Shown here: piece by piece, positions 1 through 8,382 of the stretch
How the letters are laid out: every line of letters starts with the position of its first letter
Numbering within the stretch: the first letter of the stretch is position 1
Assembly: GCF_022761035.1 (NCBI RefSeq)
Contig: NZ_JAKWJP010000002.1
Location: 620,001-684,000 of the forward strand
Direction: 5' to 3'
DNA length: 64,000 bases
Source: Microbacterium sp. SS28
GTDB taxonomy: Bacteria > Actinomycetota > Actinomycetes > Actinomycetales > Microbacteriaceae
Translations under genes and position numbers: made by a program
Notes under the pieces: model-generated
Database searches by the model: none
What the model was told of the DNA's origin: nothing
The model's input: only the letters and a program-made list of their open reading frames with translations

Positions 1-1
1 C

Positions 2-454
2 ATCGACACGAACTTCACACCGGTCTTCCGCGGCATCCGCGGTCGCGTCGCGATCTACAACGAGAACATCCGCGCGATCGCCGACAGGTACGACTGCATC
101 GTGGCCGATCAATGGGGCCTCCGAGAGGTGCAGGACATGCGCTTCTTCGACGACGACCGTCTGCACTACAACCGACTGGGACATCACGAGGTCGCGCGCA
201 TGGTGCTGCGCGCGCTCAACGTGCCCAACGACCTCCAGCCGATGCAGCCCGACCCGCTCCCCACGCGCACGTGGCGCGAGGCTCGCGCTGTCGACCTCGT
301 ATGGGCACGCGAGTACCTCGTCCCGTGGGTGCTGCGGCGGGTGCGGCACCAGTCCTCGGGCGACGCCATCACGGCCAAGCGCCCCGCTCCCCTGCCGATC
401 ACGACCATCGCACCCGGGCGCGACGACTCCGCTCCCCCGGACGAGCAGGTCTGA
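2..454 (+). CDS. SGNH/GDSL-type hydrolase, C-terminal part (truncated by window edge)
   Basis: The open frame enters from the left edge and ends in TGA, so only the last 150 or so residues are visible. Seen: a DRLHYNRLGHHEVA segment matching block V of SGNH hydrolases, where Asp and His complete the Ser-Asp-His triad; the Gly-Asp-Ser block must lie upstream of the window. The tail after that block is rich in Arg and Pro and looks disordered. Such enzymes are esterases or lipases acting on small esters or cell-envelope acyl groups; the substrate cannot be told from this fragment. It converges on the methyltransferase gene 23 bases downstream. Confidence 0.75.
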   Translation: MDTNFTPVFRGIRGRVAIYNENIRAIADRYDCIVADQWGLREVQDMRFFDDDRLHYNRLGHHEVARMVLRALNVPNDLQPMQPDPLPTRTWREARAVDLVWAREYLVPWVLRRVRHQSSGDAITAKRPAPLPITTIAPGRDDSAPPDEQV

Positions 455-477
455 CCCGCGGCATCCCACGAGCCCTG

Positions 478-1284
478 TCAGCGGACGCGGAGCTCCCACA
501 CGGCGACGGCGGAGGCCGCCGCGACGTTGAGCGAGTCCACGCCGCCCGCCATCGGGATCGTCACGACGGTGTCGGCGACGGCGAGTGCGCCGCGGCTCAG
601 ACCGTCGCCTTCGGCGCCGAGCAGCAGGGCGACGCGTTCGGGCGCCGACGCCGCGAACTCGTCGAGCGGCACGGCATCGTCGGCGAGCGCGAGCGCCGCG
701 AGATGGAAGCCGAGTCCGTTCAGGATGCCGCGCGCCTCAGTCCACCTCGGCAGACGCGTCCACGGCACCTGGAAGACGGTCCCCATGCTCACCCGCACGG
801 ACCGCCGGTACAGCGGATCGGCGCAGCGCTGCGAGACGAGCACGGCGTCGGCGCCGAGCCCCGCCGCGGCGCGGAAGATCGCCCCGACGTTCGTGTGGTC
901 GACGATGTCCTCCAGGATGACGACCCGCCGCGCTCCCGCAACGACGTCGGCGATCGAGGCGAGCTCGGGGCGGTGCATCGCGGCGAGCGCGCCGCGATGC
1001 ACGACGTACCCCGTGATGCGCTCGGCGACGTCGGAGGACGCCACGTAGACGGGCACGTCGGGCTGCTCCGCGAGGATCGGCGCGAGGTCGTCGAGCCACT
1101 TCTCCTGCACGAGGACCGACCGGGGCCGGTGCCCCGCGGCGATCGCCCGCGCGATGACCTTGGCCGACTCGGCCATGTAGAGGCCGCCCTCGGGCTCGAG
1201 GACGCGGCGCAGCGCGACATCCGTCAGATCCCGATAGTCGGCGAGCCGCTCGTCGTCGGCCGAATCGACAGGGATGACACGCAT
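478..1284 (-). CDS. TrmH/SpoU-family RNA 2'-O-methyltransferase
   Basis: 268 aa. The C-terminal SPOUT domain carries all three family motifs: NVGAIFRAA (132-140), LLLGAEGDGLS (220-230) and IPMAGGVDSLNVAAA (243-257), which form the trefoil-knot SAM site. The N-terminal 100 residues resemble the RNA-substrate-binding domain of the family. It should transfer a methyl group from SAM to a ribose 2'-OH in rRNA or tRNA; the exact nucleotide cannot be deduced. The ATG at 1284 is chosen because GGAAGGTGG lies just upstream; a much longer open frame extends upstream but only as antisense to the sirtuin gene. It diverges from the sirtuin gene. Confidence 0.9.
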   Translation of the reverse strand: MRVIPVDSADDERLADYRDLTDVALRRVLEPEGGLYMAESAKVIARAIAAGHRPRSVLVQEKWLDDLAPILAEQPDVPVYVASSDVAERITGYVVHRGALAAMHRPELASIADVVAGARRVVILEDIVDHTNVGAIFRAAAGLGADAVLVSQRCADPLYRRSVRVSMGTVFQVPWTRLPRWTEARGILNGLGFHLAALALADDAVPLDEFAASAPERVALLLGAEGDGLSRGALAVADTVVTIPMAGGVDSLNVAAASAVAVWELRVR

Positions 1285-1359
1285 CCGTCCACCTTCCCAT
1301 GCGCATCTCGTAACACGCCCGAAAACCGGCGGGCGTACTCTCGGACGCGAAAGGGAGCC

Positions 1360-2211
1360 ATGACGATCGTGACCGGGTTCGACGCGCAGACGACGGACTC
1401 CCTCGCGCGCGCCGTCGACGCCCTCGCCGGACGCCGCGTCGCGATCCTCACGGGTGCGGGCGTCTCGACCGATTCCGGCATCCCGGACTATCGCGGCCGC
1501 GGTGCGCCCGTGCGCACCCCCATGACCGCCGACCGCTTCCTCTCGAGCGAAGAGGCCCGCCGGCGGTACTGGGTCGGCAGCCACCTGGGCTGGAAGGCGT
1601 TCGCGTCGGCCGCTCCCAACGATGGGCACCTCGCGCTCGCGCGACTCGAGGGCTCCGGCGTCGCGACGGGCGTCGTGACGCAGAACGTCGACGGACTGCA
1701 CGTGCGTGCGGGCAGCCGCCGCGTCGTGGAGCTGCACGGCACGATGCGGCGCGTCTTCTGCACGCACTGCGGCCAGGTCTTCGACCGCCGCGACCTCGCC
1801 GAGCGCGTCGAGCGCGACAACCCCTGGATCGCGGTCCCCGCGAACGTCAAGCTCGGCCCCGACGGCGACGTGCTGCCCGAGAGCACCGACGGCTTCCTCG
1901 TGCCGGAGTGCAGCGTGTGCGCCGGCATGCTCAAGCCCGACGTCGTCTTCTTCGGCGAGTTCATCCCCGCCGAGAAGTTCCGCGAGGCCGAGCAGCTCGT
2001 GCGCACGAGCGAGGCGCTCGTCGTGGCGGGATCGTCGCTCGTCGTCAACTCCGGCATCCGGCTCGTCGAGCGCGCGCGCCGCCGTCGCCTCCCGGTCGTC
2101 ATCGTCAACCGCGGCGAGACGCGCGCCGACGCACGCGCGACCGTCAAGATCGACGCCGGCACGAGCGACATCCTCCGCGCCTTCGCCGACACCCTCCCAT
2201 CGCTGCGGTGA
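1360..2211 (+). CDS. Sir2-family NAD-dependent protein deacylase (sirtuin)
   Basis: 283 aa. Seen: NAD-binding GAGVSTDSGIPDYRG (32-46), TQNVDGLH (107-114), catalytic His in VELHGT (about 126), and four zinc cysteines (C134, C137, C184, C187). It removes acyl groups from lysine using NAD, giving nicotinamide and O-acyl-ADP-ribose. The set of motifs is complete, so it is likely active. The 50-residue stretch between the cysteine pairs is longer than in the shortest bacterial sirtuins. Start: ATG 1360 follows AAGGGAG very closely, with a TACTCT -10-like hexamer 18 bases upstream, giving a short leader. The same frame is open far upstream but has no coding character there. Confidence 0.93.
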   Translation: MTIVTGFDAQTTDSLARAVDALAGRRVAILTGAGVSTDSGIPDYRGRGAPVRTPMTADRFLSSEEARRRYWVGSHLGWKAFASAAPNDGHLALARLEGSGVATGVVTQNVDGLHVRAGSRRVVELHGTMRRVFCTHCGQVFDRRDLAERVERDNPWIAVPANVKLGPDGDVLPESTDGFLVPECSVCAGMLKPDVVFFGEFIPAEKFREAEQLVRTSEALVVAGSSLVVNSGIRLVERARRRRLPVVIVNRGETRADARATVKIDAGTSDILRAFADTLPSLR

Positions 2212-2245
2212 CGGGCGTGCGGCGCATCCTCCCAGACGCGCCGGA

Positions 2246-2251
2246 TAGGCT
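2246..2251 (+). promoter_or_regulatory. -10 hexamer TAGGCT, leaderless start of the 2258 gene
   Basis: TAGGCT is followed by six bases and then the GTG start, so transcription should begin at or next to the start codon. No Shine-Dalgarno sequence precedes the GTG. Confidence 0.6.
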
Positions 2252-2257
2252 CGAAGC

Positions 2258-2863
2258 GTGACGACTCTCCTCCTCGTGCGCCATGGCGAGACCGACTGGA
2301 ACCGCGATCGACGCATCCAGGGTTCGACCGACATCCCGCTCAACGACACGGGCCGCCAGCAGGCACGGGATGCCGCGGCCGGCCTCCGCGAGAAGCTCGA
2401 CCCCCGGCTTCCGGCCGTCGTCGTGGCGAGCGACCTGTCGCGGGCGCGCGAGACCGCCGAGATCATCGCCGGCGAGCTGGGCCTGCCGGCACCCCGCCTC
2501 TACCCCGAGCTGCGCGAGCGCGGCTACGGCGTCGCCGAGGGCATGAGCGTCGAGGAGTACTTCGCGCAGTGGGGCGACTGGCACGGGACGGACGTCCCCG
2601 AGGCCGAGACCCGGGAAGACCTGCGCGAGCGCGCGCTCGCGGGGCTCACGAAGGTCGCGCACGACGTGCGCCGCGCGACGGCGCCGGGAGCGGCATCCGT
2701 CATCGTCGTGACCCACGGTGCGCTCATCCGCGAGGTGATCCGCCACGCGAGCGGCGGCGAGCTGCCGCTCGAGGGCGAGCGGCTCGCGAACGCCTCGGTG
2801 CACACCGTGCTCTTCGAGCGCGAGCGGCTGAGCCTGCTGTCGTACACGCCGATCGCCGCATAG
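2258..2863 (+). CDS. Histidine phosphatase family protein (phosphoglycerate mutase-like)
   Basis: 201 aa, GTG start. Seen: the phosphohistidine motif VRHGETDWN with catalytic His9, the SRARETAEI stretch, and a second conserved His in VVTHGALIRE near residue 155. These are the hallmarks of the branch-1 histidine phosphatase fold. Members include cofactor-dependent phosphoglycerate mutases, cobalamin phosphatases and broad phosphatases; this short form is more likely a phosphatase than a glycolytic mutase. The gene sits alone between the sirtuin and a DUF1801 gene, and its TAG stop also serves as the start of the next gene's -10 hexamer. Confidence 0.88.
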   Translation: MTTLLLVRHGETDWNRDRRIQGSTDIPLNDTGRQQARDAAAGLREKLDPRLPAVVVASDLSRARETAEIIAGELGLPAPRLYPELRERGYGVAEGMSVEEYFAQWGDWHGTDVPEAETREDLRERALAGLTKVAHDVRRATAPGAASVIVVTHGALIREVIRHASGGELPLEGERLANASVHTVLFERERLSLLSYTPIAA

Positions 2864-2866
2864 TCT
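2861..2866 (+). promoter_or_regulatory. -10 hexamer TAGTCT overlapping a stop codon
   Basis: The TAG stop of the upstream phosphatase gene (2861-2863) forms the first half of TAGTCT, seven bases before the ATG at 2874. This arrangement implies a leaderless transcript for the DUF1801 gene. Confidence 0.55.
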
Positions 2867-2873
2867 CGGCGGC

Positions 2874-3245
2874 ATGGCAGCTGCGGCGACGGTCGACGAG
2901 TACATCTCGGGATTCCCGCTCGACGTCGCGGAGCGCCTGACGCGGATCCGCGCCATCGTCGTCGCCGCGGTGCGCGACGGCACGGGCGCGGAGCCCGAGG
3001 AGAAGGTGCGGTACGGCATCGCCGCCGTCATGCTCGGCGGGCGCTACGCCCTGCACTACGCGGGCTGGAAGAAGCACATCGGGCTGTACCCCGTGCCCGC
3101 GCTCTCCGAGCCGCTCGAGGCGCAGGTCGCTCCCTACCGCGCCGAGAAGGACTCGGTGACCTTCCCGCACGCGCAGCCCCTGCCCGACGAGCTCATCGCG
3201 CGGATCGCCGCCGAGGTCGTGGCGCAGCGCGGCGCCGCCTCGTAG
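2874..3245 (+). CDS. DUF1801 domain-containing protein (YdhG/CyaY-like fold)
   Basis: 123 aa. The sequence has the DUF1801 pattern: an N-terminal TVDEYISGFP helix entry, EEKVRYGIAAVML, YALHYAGWKKHIGLYPV and a C-terminal helix with LPDELIARI. Family members are small soluble cytoplasmic proteins with a frataxin-like fold; some have been proposed as iron chaperones, but the biochemical role is unsettled. The length is typical of the family. It is a probable single-gene unit, converging on the CoA-ester lyase gene only 6 bases away. Confidence 0.85.
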   Translation: MAAAATVDEYISGFPLDVAERLTRIRAIVVAAVRDGTGAEPEEKVRYGIAAVMLGGRYALHYAGWKKHIGLYPVPALSEPLEAQVAPYRAEKDSVTFPHAQPLPDELIARIAAEVVAQRGAAS

Positions 3246-3251
3246 GCCGGA

Positions 3252-4061
3252 TCACTCCCCCGCGCGACGCACGAGCGCGCGCGCATGCCGCAGGACGGGC
3301 TCGTCGACCATGCGGCCCGCGTGGACGAAGACGCCGCGCTCGTTCGCGGCCGCCGCGAGGACGGCGCGCGCCCACGAGACCTGCGCCGCATCGGGCCGAT
3401 AGGCCGCGCGGATGATCGGGACCTGGCTCGGGTGGATGCACGCCGTCGCGGCGAAGCCCGTGGCAGCGGCATCCGTCGCCTCGATCCTCAGGCGCTTCGC
3501 GTCGGCGATGTCGAGGTGCACGGCGTCGATCGCGGCCTTGCCCTCGGCGCCCGCGGCCAGCAGCGTGCGCGCCCGGGCGTAGCGGGCGATGTCGCGGTAC
3601 CGGCCGTTGGGCTTGCGGCTCGAGGTGCCGCCGAGGCTCGCGACGAGGTCCTCCGCACCCCACATGAGCGCCACGACGCGGTCGAGCGAGGCGATGCGCT
3701 CGGCGTGCGCGACGCCCTTCGCCGTCTCGAGCAGGGCCACGACGGTGAAGCGCGCGTCGATCTTCGCGATGCGCTTGGCGGACTCCGCCTTCGCGAGCAT
3801 GATCGTGCGGTAGTCCGTGTTCGACAGGGTCTTGAGGTCGGCGTCGAAGTCCCTCGTGCCGACGGGGTTGACGCGCACGATGACCCGGTCGGGGTCGAGG
3901 TCGGACTCGATGAGCGCGCCGCGCGCCGCGGTCTTGTCGCCCGATGCGACGGCGTCCTCGAGGTCGAGGATGACGGCGTCGGCGCGGTCGAGCGCCTTGC
4001 CGTAGCGCTCCGGGCGGTCGGCGGGGCAGAACAGGATCGCGGGTCCGAGGTCGAAGCTCAT
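3252..4061 (-). CDS. HpcH/HpaI aldolase/citrate-lyase family CoA-ester lyase (CitE-like)
   Basis: 269 aa. Seen: ILFCPADRPERYGKAL near the N terminus, LDLEDAVASGDK with metal-binding acidic residues, IVRVNPVGT, LLETAKGVAHAERIA with the conserved metal-binding Glu, and CIHPSQVPIIRAAY. This is the TIM-barrel CitE-like family that cleaves or forms malyl-, citramalyl- or 3-hydroxyacyl-CoA esters. No citrate-lyase alpha or gamma genes are present, so it is a stand-alone lyase. It overlaps the MaoC gene by four bases (ATGA), so it is the last gene of the TetR-controlled operon. In M. tuberculosis the homologue in this order (Rv2498c) has been linked to leucine and itaconate metabolism; the same role here is inference. 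Confidence 0.88.
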   Translation of the reverse strand: MSFDLGPAILFCPADRPERYGKALDRADAVILDLEDAVASGDKTAARGALIESDLDPDRVIVRVNPVGTRDFDADLKTLSNTDYRTIMLAKAESAKRIAKIDARFTVVALLETAKGVAHAERIASLDRVVALMWGAEDLVASLGGTSSRKPNGRYRDIARYARARTLLAAGAEGKAAIDAVHLDIADAKRLRIEATDAAATGFAATACIHPSQVPIIRAAYRPDAAQVSWARAVLAAAANERGVFVHAGRMVDEPVLRHARALVRRAGE

Positions 4062-4615
4062 GCGGTCCCCTGCTGCTGCGTGTCGGCGTCGGCGTCGGCG
4101 CACCACATGAGCGCGACGCGCGTCGCGGTCGCGACGACCACGCCGTCCTGGTTGCGGCCCGTGTGCTTCATCGTGACGACCCCCTGACCCGGTCGCGACG
4201 CCGAGCGCCGCTTCTGAAGGACTTCGGTCTCGGTGTAGAGCGTGTCGCCGTGGAAGAGCGGAGCGGGGAACGCGACATCCGTCATCCCCAACTGGGCCAC
4301 GAGCGTGCCCTGCGTGATCTGCGCGACGGATGCCCCGACCATCGTCGAGAGCGTCCACATCGAGTTCATGAGCCGCTGTCCGAACGGCTGCGTCGCCGAG
4401 AAGGCGGCATCGAGGTGCAGCGCCTGGCCGTTCATCGTGAGGGACGAGAACAGGACGTTGTCGGCCTCGGTCGCCGTCCGGCCGGGGCGGTGGACGTAGC
4501 GGACGCCGACCTCGAGCTCTTCGAAGTAGAGCCCCCGCTGGAGCACCTCGCGCGGAGGCGCCTCATGGCTCGCGTCCCACCCCGTGCCGTCGCCCGCCTC
4601 GCTCACGCTCGCCAC
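4058..4615 (-). CDS. MaoC-family dehydratase (hotdog fold)
   Basis: 185 aa, GTG start (a second in-frame GTG lies three codons on). Seen: a MaoC-like domain with RTATEADNVLFSSLTMNGQALHLDAAF, holding the conserved Asp/Asn and His of the (R)-hydratase site, then the FHGDTLYTETEV strand typical of enoyl-CoA hydratase 2 relatives. It should hydrate or dehydrate a 2-enoyl/3-hydroxyacyl-CoA. It sits between the acyl-CoA dehydrogenase and the CoA-ester lyase, so the natural reading is oxidation, hydration, then cleavage of a short branched acyl-CoA. The last residues (ADADADTQQQ) are low-complexity. Confidence 0.88.
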   Translation of the reverse strand: MASVSEAGDGTGWDASHEAPPREVLQRGLYFEELEVGVRYVHRPGRTATEADNVLFSSLTMNGQALHLDAAFSATQPFGQRLMNSMWTLSTMVGASVAQITQGTLVAQLGMTDVAFPAPLFHGDTLYTETEVLQKRRSASRPGQGVVTMKHTGRNQDGVVVATATRVALMWCADADADTQQQGTA

Positions 4616-4616
4616 G

Positions 4617-5771
4617 CTACCCGTGGAGGCCGAGCGCGCGCGAGATCACGAGCAGCTGCACCTCGGTCGTGCCCTCGCCGATCTCGAGGATCTTCGAGTC
4701 GCGGTAGTGACGCGCGACGGGGTACTCGTTCATGAAGCCGTTGCCGCCGAACACCTGCGTCGCGTCGCGCGCGTTGTCCATCGCGGCGTCGCTCGCCGTG
4801 AGCTTCGCGATCGCGGCCTCGGTCTTGAACGGCTTGCCGGAGTCGCGCAGGCGCGCCGCGTGACGCCACGCGAGGCGCGCCGTGTGCACGCGCGCCTGCA
4901 TGCGCGCGATCGTGAACTGGATGCTCTGCCGCGACGAGAGCGGCTCGCCGAAGACCGTGCGCTTCTTCGCGTAGTCGACGGCCGCCTCGAGGCATCCCTC
5001 CGCCGCCCCCGTCGAGAGCGCCGCGATGGCGATGCGGCCCTCGTCGAGGATGTGCAGGAAGCTCGCGAACCCGCGGCCGCGCTCGCCGAGGAGGTTCCCC
5101 TCCGGCACGCGCGCATCGACGAAGGTGAGCGGGTGCGTGTCGGAGGCGTGCCAGCCGACCTTGTCGTACGGCGCCTCGACCGTGAAGCCCGGAGTGCCGT
5201 TGGGCACCATGATCGTCGAGATCTCCTTGCGCCCTTCACGCTCGCCGGTCACTGCCGTGACCGTCACGAACCGCGTGATCGCCGTGCCGGAGTTGGTGAT
5301 GAACTGCTTCGATCCGTTGATCACCCATTCGCCGCCGTCGAGGCGCGCCGTCGTGCGGGTCGCGCCCGCGTCGGAGCCCGCCTCTGGCTCGGTCAGGCCG
5401 AACCCGGCGAGCGCGCGGCCCGCGAGCAGATCCGGCAGCAGCTCCTGCTTCTGCGCGTCGGTGCCGAACCGGAAGACGGGCATCGCGCCGAGGCTCACCC
5501 CCGCCTCGAGGGTGATCGCGATCGACTGGTCGACGCGGCCGAGCCCCTCGATCGCGAGGCAGAGCGCCATGTAGTCGCCGCCCTGCCCGCCGAACTCCTC
5601 GGGGAACGGCAGGCCGAACAGCCCCAGCTCCCCCATCTGCGCGACGACGTCGAGCGGCAGGGTCTTGGTGCGGTCGGCCTCGTACGAGGCGGGCGCGACC
5701 ACCTCGTCGGCGAACTCGCGCACGAGCCTCGCGAGCTCGTTCTCGTCATCGTTCAGGTCGTGCTGGTGCAT
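4617..5771 (-). CDS. Acyl-CoA dehydrogenase (isovaleryl/short-branched type, FadE19-like)
   Basis: 384 aa, full length for the family. Seen: GLTEPEAGSDAGATRTTA (flavin/substrate motif), WVINGSKQFITNSG, the DEGRIAIAALSTGAAEG helix, QVFGGNGFMNEYPV, and EIGEGTTEVQ with the catalytic-base Glu. It oxidises an acyl-CoA to the 2-enoyl-CoA with FAD, passing electrons to ETF. First gene of a three-gene operon; one base separates its stop from the MaoC start. ATG 5771 follows GGAG at good spacing. The divergent TetR gene and the tandem palindromes between them point to control by that repressor, with acyl-CoA as plausible inducer. Confidence 0.92.
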   Translation of the reverse strand: MHQHDLNDDENELARLVREFADEVVAPASYEADRTKTLPLDVVAQMGELGLFGLPFPEEFGGQGGDYMALCLAIEGLGRVDQSIAITLEAGVSLGAMPVFRFGTDAQKQELLPDLLAGRALAGFGLTEPEAGSDAGATRTTARLDGGEWVINGSKQFITNSGTAITRFVTVTAVTGEREGRKEISTIMVPNGTPGFTVEAPYDKVGWHASDTHPLTFVDARVPEGNLLGERGRGFASFLHILDEGRIAIAALSTGAAEGCLEAAVDYAKKRTVFGEPLSSRQSIQFTIARMQARVHTARLAWRHAARLRDSGKPFKTEAAIAKLTASDAAMDNARDATQVFGGNGFMNEYPVARHYRDSKILEIGEGTTEVQLLVISRALGLHG

Positions 5772-5841
5772 CCTGCGCTCCGTGTCATCCTCGTCGACGT
5801 CACGATCCCATCACAGCCGTTGTCGCGATGCGCACGCACTG

Positions 5842-5884
5842 GTTAGGGTTCACTAACTGGTTATCCAGGTTAGCGAGGATTAAC
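5842..5884. promoter_or_regulatory. Tandem TetR operator: two GTTAG-N6-(C/T)TAAC palindromes
   Basis: GTTAG-GGTTCA-CTAAC occupies 5842-5857 and GTTAG-CGAGGA-TTAAC occupies 5869-5884, so the copies start 27 bases apart. A further CTGG-TTAT-CCAG palindrome (5857-5868) fills the space between them. They sit between the divergent acyl-CoA dehydrogenase and TetR genes, the second copy ending four bases before the TetR ATG. This placement fits autoregulation plus repression of the operon. Confidence 0.7.
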
Positions 5885-5888
5885 TGAA

Positions 5889-6485
5889 ATGACAAGCGGT
5901 CTCACCGAGCGCGACCGTGCGAAGGCCGATCGCCAAGCGGCGATCCTCAACGAGGCCGCTCGCCTGTTCGCCGAACGCGGCTTCAGCGGCGTCAGCCTCG
6001 AAGAGCTCGGCGCCGCCGTCGGCGTGAGCGGGCCGGCGGTCTACCGCCACTTCGCCAACAAGCAGGCCCTCCTCGGGGCGATCCTCCTCCGCGTGAGCGA
6101 GAGCCTCCTCGGCGGCGGGCGCGACGTGCTCGCGCGCGACACCGAAGCGGGCGCCCGACTGCGCTCGCTCGTCGCGTTCCACGTCGACTTCGCCCTGCGC
6201 GACGCGGACGTCATCCGCGTGCAGGATCGCGACCTCGCGAGTCTGCGCGACGATGACCGCCGCCGCGTGCGCCGCCTCCAGCGCGAATACGTCGAGCTGT
6301 GGATCGGCGTCCTCGCCGAGCTGCATCCCGACCGCGAAGAGGCCGACCTGCGCGTGCGCGCCCACGCGTGCTTCGGACTCATCAACTCCACGCCGCACAG
6401 CATGCGCGGCGTCCGCCAGCCCGCCTCGGACCGCACTGTCCGGCCCATCCTGGAGTCCATGGCCCTCGCCGCCCTCTCGGCGTGA
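5889..6485 (+). CDS. TetR/AcrR family transcriptional regulator
   Basis: 198 aa. Seen: an N-terminal TetR HTH (residues 13-62) with ILNEAARLFAERGFSGVSLEELGAAVGVSGPAVYRHFANKQALL, followed by an all-helical ligand domain with PHSMRGVR near the end. GAGGA lies nine bases before the ATG. It is divergent from the acyl-CoA dehydrogenase operon with only 117 bases between starts, and tandem palindromes fill that gap. The nearest functional parallel by gene order is the branched-chain regulator BkaR (Rv2506) of M. tuberculosis, also next to fadE19/citE-type genes; equivalence is inferred from context only. Confidence 0.9.
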   Translation: MTSGLTERDRAKADRQAAILNEAARLFAERGFSGVSLEELGAAVGVSGPAVYRHFANKQALLGAILLRVSESLLGGGRDVLARDTEAGARLRSLVAFHVDFALRDADVIRVQDRDLASLRDDDRRRVRRLQREYVELWIGVLAELHPDREEADLRVRAHACFGLINSTPHSMRGVRQPASDRTVRPILESMALAALSA

Positions 6486-6495
6486 GCCCGGTCGC

Positions 6496-6501
6496 TACGC
6501 T
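6496..6501 (+). promoter_or_regulatory. -10 hexamer TACGCT before the Tat-exported phosphoesterase
   Basis: TACGCT lies nine bases before the ATG at 6511 and just after the TetR stop. No ribosome binding site is visible, which suggests a leaderless or nearly leaderless transcript. Confidence 0.5.
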
Positions 6502-6510
6502 GGACCCACG

Positions 6511-8340
6511 ATGTCGCGGGACGGCCAGGACCCCGATGACGGCGCGGACGGGGGCACGGCCGCGCAGGACGGGACGGATGCCGCTGCCGGCGCGCGCCCA
6601 CGCGACGATTCCGCGAGCTCTCGCCGCGACTTCCTGAAGTACGGCGGGATCGCGGCGGCGGGCCTCGTGGTCGGCGGAGCCGTCGGCGCCGCGGCGGGCA
6701 CCTCGATCGGCACGACCCTCGGCCACCGCGAAGGGGCGGAGGACTACGGCGCCCTCACTCCGCGACGCGAGCCCGGATTCGACCACGTCGTCGTCTTCAT
6801 GGGCGAGAACCGGTCCTTCGACAACATGCTCGGGTGGCTCTACACCCGTGAGACGCTCGCGGCGGGCGAGACGTTCGACGGCCTCGACTTCGGCGACTAC
6901 GCGAACACGGCCCCGGACGGCACGCGCGTCGCCGCGCACGCGTATTCGGGACCGACCGACGTCGTGATGGGCTCACCAAACCCCGATCCCGGCGAGGAGT
7001 ACCCGCACGTCAACACGCAGCTGTTCGGCACGGTCCGCCCCGCCGCCAACGCGACGAGCCAGATCGGCGACATGCAGGCGCCGTTCAACGCTCCCGCCGC
7101 GGACGCGGCGCCCACGATGGACGGGTTCCTGCACGACTACGTCAACAACATCGCGCGCCTGCGCCACGGCGCGGCGCCGACGCCGGACGAGGCATCCCAG
7201 ATCATGGGCGGCTTCTCGCCCGAGCAGCTGCCCGTCCTCTCGACGCTCGCGCGCGAGTTCGCGGTGTTCGACGCGTGGTTCGCCGCCGTGCCGTCGCAGA
7301 CGTACTGCAACCGCTCGTTCTTCCACGCGTCGACGTCGCACGGCTTCGTCACCAACAAGCACGGCGGCGGGTACGACAAGTGGCTCGACGCGGATCCCGC
7401 GCCGACGATCTTCGACCGCCTTGAGGAGGCGGGCGTCTCGTGGCGGGTCTACTTCGACGAGATGCAGCTCGTCTCGCTCACCGGGATCCTGCACGCGCCC
7501 GCCGTCGAGCGGTACTGGCGCACGAAGCGATTCATGCACATGTCGCAGTTCTACGAGGATGCCGCGAAAGGCGAGCTGCCCGCCTACTCGTTCATCGAGC
7601 CGCGCCTCGTGTACAACCACAACGACTTCCACCCGCCCTTCGGCGTGCTCCGCGCGAGCGACATCGACGGCAGCGCGGTCGTCGACTCCGCCGTCTCCGA
7701 CGTGCGCGCGGGCGAAAAGGTCGTCGCGGGCATCTACGACGCCATCAAGTCCAGCGCGAGCCCCCAGGGTTCGAACGCGATGAACACGCTCCTGCTCATC
7801 ACGTTCGACGAGCACGGCGGCACGTACGACCACGTGCCCCCGCCCGCCGCGACGCCGCCGCACGAAGACGCGCCGCCCGGCGAGATGGGCTTCGCATTCG
7901 ACCGCCTGGGCGTGCGGGTGCCGACGATCGCGGTGTCTGCTTACACGCGCGCCGGCACGATCATCCACGACGAGATGCACCACGGGTCGGTCATCGCGAC
8001 GCTCTCGCGCCTGCACGGCCTGCGGCCGCTCACGCGGCGGGATGCAGGGGCGAACGACCTCTTCTCGGTCGTCAACCTCGACACGCCCCGCGACCCGGCC
8101 TCGTGGCCCGCCGTGCACCCCATGTACGTGCCGCCGAACCCCCACGAGGACTCGTTCTCGGAGCTCCACTCCGGCGCGCACAAGGACAAGCCCCTGAGCC
8201 CGCCCGGACGCGGGCTGCTCGGCCTCCTGCTCGCGCGCTACGACCGCACGCAGGAGCATCCCGAGCCCGAGACCTACGCGGACGCCTATCGCATCCTGCA
8301 GGCGCACGGCCTGGGGCTGTTCTACCCCAAGATCGACTGA
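6511..8340 (+). CDS. Tat-exported phosphoesterase (phospholipase C/acid phosphatase family)
   Basis: 609 aa. An unusually long hydrophilic N-terminal region (about 35 residues) precedes a twin-arginine motif SRRDFLKYGG and a hydrophobic Ala/Gly stretch, so it is a Tat substrate. The mature part has the PF04185 phosphoesterase motifs: HVVVFMGENRSFDNMLGW, SQTYCNRSFFHASTSHG and LITFDEHGGTYDHVPPP, whose Asp, Glu and His bind metal and perform catalysis. Members hydrolyse phosphatidylcholine, sphingomyelin or phosphomonoesters outside the cell and often serve phosphate acquisition. No Pho box was recognised. It ends in a strong hairpin shared with the convergent bkd operon. Confidence 0.88.
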   Translation: MSRDGQDPDDGADGGTAAQDGTDAAAGARPRDDSASSRRDFLKYGGIAAAGLVVGGAVGAAAGTSIGTTLGHREGAEDYGALTPRREPGFDHVVVFMGENRSFDNMLGWLYTRETLAAGETFDGLDFGDYANTAPDGTRVAAHAYSGPTDVVMGSPNPDPGEEYPHVNTQLFGTVRPAANATSQIGDMQAPFNAPAADAAPTMDGFLHDYVNNIARLRHGAAPTPDEASQIMGGFSPEQLPVLSTLAREFAVFDAWFAAVPSQTYCNRSFFHASTSHGFVTNKHGGGYDKWLDADPAPTIFDRLEEAGVSWRVYFDEMQLVSLTGILHAPAVERYWRTKRFMHMSQFYEDAAKGELPAYSFIEPRLVYNHNDFHPPFGVLRASDIDGSAVVDSAVSDVRAGEKVVAGIYDAIKSSASPQGSNAMNTLLLITFDEHGGTYDHVPPPAATPPHEDAPPGEMGFAFDRLGVRVPTIAVSAYTRAGTIIHDEMHHGSVIATLSRLHGLRPLTRRDAGANDLFSVVNLDTPRDPASWPAVHPMYVPPNPHEDSFSELHSGAHKDKPLSPPGRGLLGLLLARYDRTQEHPEPETYADAYRILQAHGLGLFYPKID

Positions 8341-8343
8341 CGC

Positions 8344-8368
8344 CGCGGCCCCGCAGAGCGGGGCCGCG
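8344..8368. terminator. Bidirectional hairpin between convergent genes
   Basis: Perfect 11-bp arms CGCGGCCCCGC and GCGGGGCCGCG enclose the loop AGA. It sits 3 bases after the phosphoesterase stop and 14 bases from the end of the E2 gene. There is no U-tract, as is common in high-GC actinobacteria. Confidence 0.75.
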
Positions 8369-8382
8369 ACATCACCTCCCCG

